A stretch of 64,000 nt of DNA from Gonatopus flavifemur (taxonomy: Eukaryota; Arthropoda; Insecta; Hymenoptera; Dryinidae). The translations under genes were made by a program, and so were the position numbers. Position 1 is the stretch's first letter. Each line of letters opens with the position of its first letter. Location: the NCBI GenBank assembly GCA_018340375.1, contig JAFFJZ010000001.1, positions 78,918,001-78,982,000 of the forward strand, written 5' to 3'. The notes under the pieces were generated by a model. It was not told where the DNA came from. It saw only the letters and a program-made list of their open reading frames with translations, and searched no databases. This document shows, piece after piece, positions 59,151-64,000 of the stretch.

Positions 59151-59702
59151 TTATCTTACATAAAGTCGCCTCGCTCTCATCTCCTGATTCCTTCGGAACT
59201 TCTCCATTTCCTTTCTCCTTTCGTCCTCTTTGTCCACAACTCCCTTCGTCCTCAGGAACTCCATCGGCCCTCTCCTAACCATTTCTTCAAATATCCTCAT
59301 CCGGTCTTCCATGTCCTGCTCCTCTCGTTCCTTTTGTTTTCTCTCCCATGTTCTCCTTGTTGGAAATATCACGCTGTTTTTTGCCTTCGTATCCTTGTAT
59401 AACTTCTTATCCGGTTTCATCAATCTCACTTTCCTGCTCCGCGATAATATTTCCCCACACCGCACCACTGTTCCCGTCCAAGGATCCATTCGGGTCGGTT
59501 TTTTCCCCTGGAAAAAACTTTTGTTCGTCTGGGCCGGGTGCCCTTTCTTACTCTTTCCTTCTCCTGGGGTATATTTCCCAGCCCTTATTTTTTTTTCAAT
59601 GTTACATCTGATTCTTTTTCTGTGCCACTGTCCTTTCTCCCCCGTTTGTTGTGCGAAGTCACAGACTTGGAATAGAGGTTCCGTTTGCGTTCCTCTATTC
59701 AT
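59151..59702 (-). CDS. Intact 183-codon ORF, highly charged product, unknown
   Basis: Starts at an ATG in good context (aagaaaATGAATAG) and runs 183 codons without interruption. The product opens MNRGTQTEPLFQ, is rich in Lys/Arg, and its C-terminal third (about residues 110-183) is a strongly charged, probably helical region (RKQKEREEQDMEDRMRIFEE). This composition is seen in nucleic-acid-binding proteins and in gag-like retroelement proteins. It lies downstream, in the same orientation, of the retrotransposon pol fragment at 60.2-60.4 kb, so a retroelement origin is plausible. I cannot name a family; no catalytic motif is present. Confidence 0.35.
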   Translation of the reverse strand: MNRGTQTEPLFQVCDFAQQTGEKGQWHRKRIRCNIEKKIRAGKYTPGEGKSKKGHPAQTNKSFFQGKKPTRMDPWTGTVVRCGEILSRSRKVRLMKPDKKLYKDTKAKNSVIFPTRRTWERKQKEREEQDMEDRMRIFEEMVRRGPMEFLRTKGVVDKEDERRKEMEKFRRNQEMRARRLYVR

Positions 59703-59877
59703 TTTCTTATCTCAATTGACACGCACTGTTAACTTATATTTCTCGCTACTAACTGACTCCCTTGTCTTCAAATTTTCACCACTGCACTCATCTGTTGGAT
59801 GTCACCTGACTTTTGTTGTGGTTTTTTCGTAGTTCCTCGTTGTTGCCTTCTGTTGTTTTCTTAGATGAAAGCGAGTA

Positions 59878-60117
59878 CACGGAAGAAAGAAAACAGCAAT
59901 GGTTAATGTGAATTACAAAAATACGTTGGAACTCAAATTCATTCTATGCAGTACTGCGTTTACCAGTCCTCATTCCTGTCCAGTCAGCGTTGACGCATTT
60001 CATTACAATACCCATCACTGTGATCGCGCTAATCCTCATTATCTAAGCGTGTTTACATTTGTTTTTCAACCGATCGCTGTCATTCACAGTAACCAGTAGT
60101 GTTTTCTTTTCTCCGTG
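59878..60117. mobile_element. TA-flanked MITE (CACGGAAGAAAG)
   Basis: CACGGAAGAAAGAAAACAGC at the left and its near-complement ending CTTTTCTCCGTG at the right, with mirrored tggttaatgtgaat and attcacagtaacca. TA at 59876-59877 and 60118-60119. It belongs to the CACGG group with the elements at 4.2 and 4.9 kb. Confidence 0.72.
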
Positions 60118-60219
60118 TAGCCTTCTTATATATCTATGTCTGCTTACCTCTGGTTTTGTTTATTCTAACTGATATATTTACATTTTCTGCTTATTCAACT
60201 TTAACAATCGCGCATGAAA

Positions 60220-60420
60220 TTAACTTCTTTCGACTTTGCTGTCAATGTCCTCTAATATATATGTGTCACTAGCTATCCTTTTCTTGATTCTGTATGGGCC
60301 TTCGTATATCCAAGAAGTTTAGAAATTTGCTTCTCATACGCATCTGATATTTTATTCGTTTTTAATAAAACTAAATTATCTTCATTAAATCTTATCATTC
60401 TATGTTTTATTTTTTTTTTT
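60220..60420 (-). pseudogene. Retrotransposon pol fragment, integrase C-terminal region
   Basis: The minus strand encodes FNEDNLVLLKTNKISDAYEK followed, after a frameshift near 60312, by IYEGPYRIKKRIASDTYILE and a stop. The order (basic start, VLLKT, KI..L, YEGPY.I) is the small barrel domain that ends the integrase of LTR retrotransposons. The rest of pol is absent: the mariner begins directly next to it. It is a dead remnant. Confidence 0.6.
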
Positions 60421-60423
60421 TTA

Positions 60424-61371
60424 TTAGGTGTATAACTTTGCTTCCGCCGTTTTGCAATAGATGGCTGTAGCAATGAGTGGTAGTTGAAATAAATAGATCA
60501 TAGATGTCATACAATAAACTTAGGTATTTGTGAACATAACGCCGTCGAAATATCAGTCGATTTGTGTCCGCATCATAAAATATTCCTCGATTAAACATGT
60601 CAGCTTACGAGCCAAATTCTCGTCATTTGCGGGAGCTTTTAATTTTCTGCTTTAATATGAAGAAATCTGCGGCTGAGGCTCATCGAATGCTCTCGAATAC
60701 CTATGGTGAGGCCGCTATTAGTGAAAGAACGTGCCGAGAGTGGTTTCAACGCTCCAAGAACGGTGATTTTAACGTCGAAGACCAGCATGGCGGTGGAAGG
60801 GAGAAAGTTTTCGAAGATGCAGAATTGGAGGCATTACTTGATCAAGACTCGTGTCAAACGCAACAAGAATTGGCAGGATCATTGGGAGTGACGCAACCAG
60901 CCATTTCAAAACGCCTGAAAGTCATGGGAATGATTCAGAAACAAGGAAATTGGATGCCGTACGAGTTGAAGCCGAGAGATGTTGAACGGCGTTTGTGTGT
61001 TTGTGAACAGCTGCTTGCAAGGCAAAGACGGAAGGGATTTCTGCATCGCATTGTGACTGGGGACGAAAAATGGATTCATTACGATAATCCCAAGCGCAGA
61101 AAATCATGGGGATATCCCGGCCATGCTTCCACGTCGACGGTCAAACCGAATATTCACGGTTCCAAGGTTATGCTCGGTATTTGGTGGGACCAGCTCGGCG
61201 TAGTGTATTATGAGTTGTTAAAACCGACTCAAACAATCACAGACGATCGTTATCGAACGCAATTGATGCGTTTGAGCCGAGCATTGAAAGACAAACGGCC
61301 GCAATACAACGAGAGACATGATAAAGTGATTTTACAGCATGACGATGCTCGACCCCATGTTGCGAAAGTGA
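60424..61371 (+). mobile_element. 3'-truncated mariner element
   Basis: The left terminal repeat starts TTAGGTGTATAACTTTGC directly after TA (60422-60423), followed by the mariner-type leader with gcaatagatggctgtagc. The transposase frame follows. No matching right terminal repeat is found downstream; similarity stops at about 61371. Confidence 0.82.
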
Positions 61372-61421
61372 GTATTTATACCGGGGATCATCATCATTCG
61401 GATTTCTTCAACATGTTTTGA
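60597..61421 (+). pseudogene. Mariner transposase, C-terminally truncated
   Basis: The frame holds 274 codons, of which about the first 258 are mariner. Residues 5-110 form the paired helix-turn-helix DNA-binding region (HLRELLIFCFN, ERTCREWFQRSKNGDFNVED). NWMPYEL corresponds to the conserved WVPHEL linker. The catalytic domain has its first Asp at D156 (IVTGDEKWIHYDN) and its second at D249 (LQHDDARPH), 93 residues apart as usual. The third Asp, expected 34 residues on in a YSPDLAP context, is missing because unrelated sequence replaces it after AKV. The frame is otherwise uninterrupted, so decay began with the deletion. The enzyme cannot be active. Confidence 0.88.
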
Positions 61422-61470
61422 AGGAAAAGAAAAACAATTCCACACATGTATTGATTCACGATCCTTACCT

Positions 61471-61878
61471 TTGTATCGAATGAATAATTCTCCGTCTTGT
61501 AACCAGCAAACTCTTATTGATCGCTGTGAAAAATTTTTCGCGTTAGGGTACGAAGTGAAGTTCCCCAGCTCGAGCTTGATTACAGAACATCAGCCGTATA
61601 GCACTATACCACCGATCGCCGGATATTTCTCCGTCGCTTCTACGTCATCACTTCTCCGTTCCTCCACCTTGTATCCACGGAGATGCGACGTGGAAGCGTT
61701 GGGTGTGCTATTGGGGGACATTGTGGTGGCACACTCTATAAACTTCTCCACAGTTTCTCGTTTATCATACAACATTCCATCACACATGCGATGCCGAATA
61801 ACCATTCGCTTCACAATTTATTTCACTGGAGAATTGAATGATATTGACTCCGACATAATAAATCAACTTTGCGAATGA
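61471..61878. other. GC-richer block, open on both strands
   Basis: A plus-strand frame (135 codons) and a minus-strand frame (61814-61590, KRMVIRHRMCDGMLYDKRE..) overlap. The minus frame ends at a possible GT donor after YPAIGG and has balanced codon use; the plus frame is Ser/Thr-rich. Neither is recognised, and I cannot say which, if either, is coding. Confidence 0.25.
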
Positions 61879-63329
61879 GCAAGTTTTTGAGGGAATAACG
61901 ATAGGAATAATATATTATTTGTAATATAAAATCAAAACTTAAAACTTCAAATATAAAATTAGAACTTCAACAATCAAAAAAATATTCCAATGCGATTGTA
62001 GTAATATTTTAGATATTTTCGTCTCTTTTCAAGGTATTTTTTACGTGGAACTTTCATTTCGGGATTCGATTGCCGGAAGCGCAAAAAAACAAGAGATCGG
62101 ATCCTCAATAGGGAAGCACCCTGTAGATATGGTAAAACCTTCGTTCCACATTATATAGGGTGGTTCCGTATGCAAATAAGTGCCTCTCTCTTCTCTCTTG
62201 GTTCTTATTGAGCTCCACCCCCGTCCTCGGGCATCCATTGTAACCATGGCTCCGCGATTCGTACATGTGTACTTTCCTGTCTGTGTATTCTATACACATC
62301 TCAGATTGAAGTATTGTACGTACACGTTAAGAATCTTATACAAATACACATGTGCACCATGCCAGAGTTGTGTCAAGCACACACGTACGTATCTCTCGCG
62401 AGTTTCATGTGTAAGTATATTAATAATAATACATAAGCAGTTGCTCGGCAATCCGATATAATTATAGTACAGACGCCCTGTATAGATAACATCGTTGAGG
62501 TCGAGAACGCGGTCTGCGTAAAGTTGGCTGCTCTTCGAACAGGTCAAAGCATGGAAATCCCCGTCTGTCTTCGTCAAACCTGAAACTTATATTTATTGAG
62601 GTTCAGTTGATGTTTTTTTAATTCAGTTGGTTATCGTGGCCTGGACGTCCAAGATTCATTTTTATTTTCCGTTAGTAATTGGATAATCTACCGTTGAATT
62701 TTTGATGTTACCATACAATACAAACATTGTAAACGGATAATATTGTATTCGTATCGGTTCAATAGTTGAAATCAAAATCAACTGCATTTTCTGATCGGGA
62801 AGGCGTGCAATATATTCTCCGAACATACCGTAAACCGAGGTAAAGCGGATCAAAATTCACCGTTTTTTGATAAATAAATGTTTTCGCTGTGAATGACAAA
62901 TTTTTGAAAAAATCATATACGTTTGTGTGACTTTTATTATAATCAACATTCTCGATACAAAAAAAAATTATTGTGTCCCTCATAGGGTCAAACATATATC
63001 AAAGAGCAATTCATTTTACCCTATAGGTCGGGGTGAAGTGGATCATTTGTTTATTATACCTATTTATCCAAATACTTTTCCATTTAGGCATTATTGGACC
63101 ACTAATGATGATTGTTTGTTTCATTCATGGTATTATGATGGTTGATGAAAAATTGCTGTTTTTTTAGTTGCAACATATGAACTCTTTATTCATGATAATT
63201 TGTTAAGAACAAAATGAGAATTCAATAAAACAATTAGAAGATAATCAAAACACAGAGAAATTCAAATCGTACCAGCAACAAAAATCGTTCAATTCGTATG
63301 AAATAAAATCAGGCACATAATAAACAAGT
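61879..63329. other. Unassigned non-coding DNA
   Basis: 62.05-62.58 kb is slightly GC-richer with overlapping short ORFs on both strands; 62.6-63.3 kb is AT-rich. No feature is supported. Confidence 0.35.
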
Positions 63330-63331
63330 AA

Positions 63332-63452
63332 GGCCGGCTTTAGGTATTTTTCTGTTTCGAGGGAACATCATTGCAGCGCTCTTTTTGGGAATTTGAGAAT
63401 TTGGGACCCCCTGCGATTGGCCCTTCCGTCGGTACCTCAGAACGGCTCTGAT
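63332..63452. repeat. Possible decayed hAT-type short element
   Basis: aaggccggctttaggtat on the left and ggtacctcagaacggctctg on the right are loosely complementary and resemble the GCCGGCYYTAGG ends of short hAT elements, with cccctgcgattggccc between. No target duplication is clear. Confidence 0.3.
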
Positions 63453-64000
63453 CGTTCGACTTTGCATAAAACATATATTTCCGAATATTTTTTAAAATTC
63501 ATACCTGTACCTCAATCGAATTGTCTCAATGTCAAAGAAAACGGATTGATTTTCCTTCAATTCGAACAATAATGACCACGCACAATAGGAGGGAAAAAAG
63601 AGTATGAGTCAGTTTATGATGAAATAGTCAAAATAATTTGTGTGAACAGATGATTTGTATTATTGTCATTCAACATCCCTACCAATAATACCGTTGATAT
63701 CCATCCATTCGGGAACAATCATACATAAATAAACTCATGTCAAACATGAAATACTTAAGGATGAATGATCTATAAATATCATTATTGTTGAGTATGATCA
63801 TTGGATTGATCGTTCGATACCTTAAATTACATATGTCTATAAACATATTTATGTTACAGAATTTTTGGAATCAGGAAATATAATGAAGCGAAAAATTCCC
63901 ACGTGTGTATATATGCATACTTAATTTAGAACATTGGATCTGTTATCTCGTGATGGGTAAATAACTATGTAGTAAATTAAATACCCTCATCTCATATCAG
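63453..64000. other. AT-rich DNA to the window end
   Basis: No open frame, repeat with defined ends or RNA gene is visible. Confidence 0.35.

Noticed and set aside
59230..59832. 200-codon plus-strand ORF opposite the 183-codon ORF
   Set aside because: Ser/Phe/Leu-rich translation typical of the complement of a Lys/Glu/Arg-rich frame; the minus strand has the better start and composition.
60597..61421. Interpreting gtgagt after GCGAAA at the mariner break as a real splice donor
   Set aside because: Mariner transposase genes lack introns and no continuation with the third Asp was found downstream.
1..64000. CRISPR array, prophage or bacterial operon
   Set aside because: No spaced identical repeats, ribosome-binding sites or gene clusters; introns and MITEs show eukaryotic DNA.

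Overview
This is a window of eukaryotic, AT-rich, gene-poor nuclear DNA, almost certainly from an insect. A parasitoid or other hymenopteran is my guess and is not shown by the sequence. The grounds are an intron-split secreted S1 protease gene with consensus GT/AG sites, a mariner remnant, a hAT relic, retrotransposon debris and very many short palindromic DNA transposons. No bacterial operons, rRNA, CRISPR or intact tRNA gene is visible.

Genes. The one gene I can build from start codon to poly(A) signal is a four-exon chymotrypsin-like serine protease on the minus strand (10622 to 7624, 342 aa), with signal peptide, activation site, full His/Asp/Ser triad, a TATA-like box and an AATAAA that starts right after the stop. 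Upstream of it, in the same orientation, lie relics of two more copies. Copy B (11227-11549) is an exon-3 equivalent with a stop codon. Copy C (13549-13845 and about 13975-14151) has exon-4- and exon-2-like pieces with a disrupted His region and GDSGGP changed to GGSGGP. This is a small tandem protease array in which one member survives. Weaker candidates are open frames in a GC-richer island at 14.4-15.4 kb, possible 3'-terminal exons at 39.7 kb and 58.2 kb, a 183-codon charged ORF at 59.2-59.7 kb, and a two-strand ORF region at 61.5-61.9 kb.

Mobile DNA dominates. (1) Many TA-flanked MITEs have termini of the type CACGG..AAAA or CACTG..AAAA. (2) Longer TGGGCC-rich elements of 0.3-1.15 kb have CCCARG-type or CCCGTGTGG-type ends and occur as matched pairs (8.1/38.8, 12.6/34.8 and 20.6/50.5 kb). 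(3) A hAT relic (43349-44434) has an 8-bp target duplication, and two hAT-type MITEs are nested in other repeats. (4) Two copies of a 1.1-kb TA-flanked element lie head to head (53551-55939) and form a 2.4-kb inverted structure. (5) A 1.7-kb element with 261-bp internal repeats (28409-30144) is followed by a tandemly duplicated 0.69-kb repeat interrupted by a retroposed sequence with a 15-bp target duplication (30590-32217). (6) A 3'-truncated mariner is inserted in a retrotransposon pol fragment (60220-61371).

Layout: 0-7.5 kb, MITE-rich intergenic; 7.6-14.2 kb, protease array with repeats in its introns and spacers; 14.4-20.1 kb, GC-richer islands, a near-perfect palindrome and a trinucleotide repeat with a CRE-like site; 20.5-22.4 kb, repeats; 22.4-28.4 kb, featureless AT-rich DNA; 28.4-32.2 kb, complex repeats; 32-43 kb, mostly non-coding with scattered elements; 43.3-44.6 kb, hAT and a tRNA-like sequence; 45-50 kb, non-coding; 50.5-55.9 kb, nested and inverted elements; 56-64 kb, mixed repeats, mariner and weak ORFs.

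All coordinates and matches were read by eye without alignment software. Element boundaries backed by target duplications are the most reliable; the others may be off by several bases.
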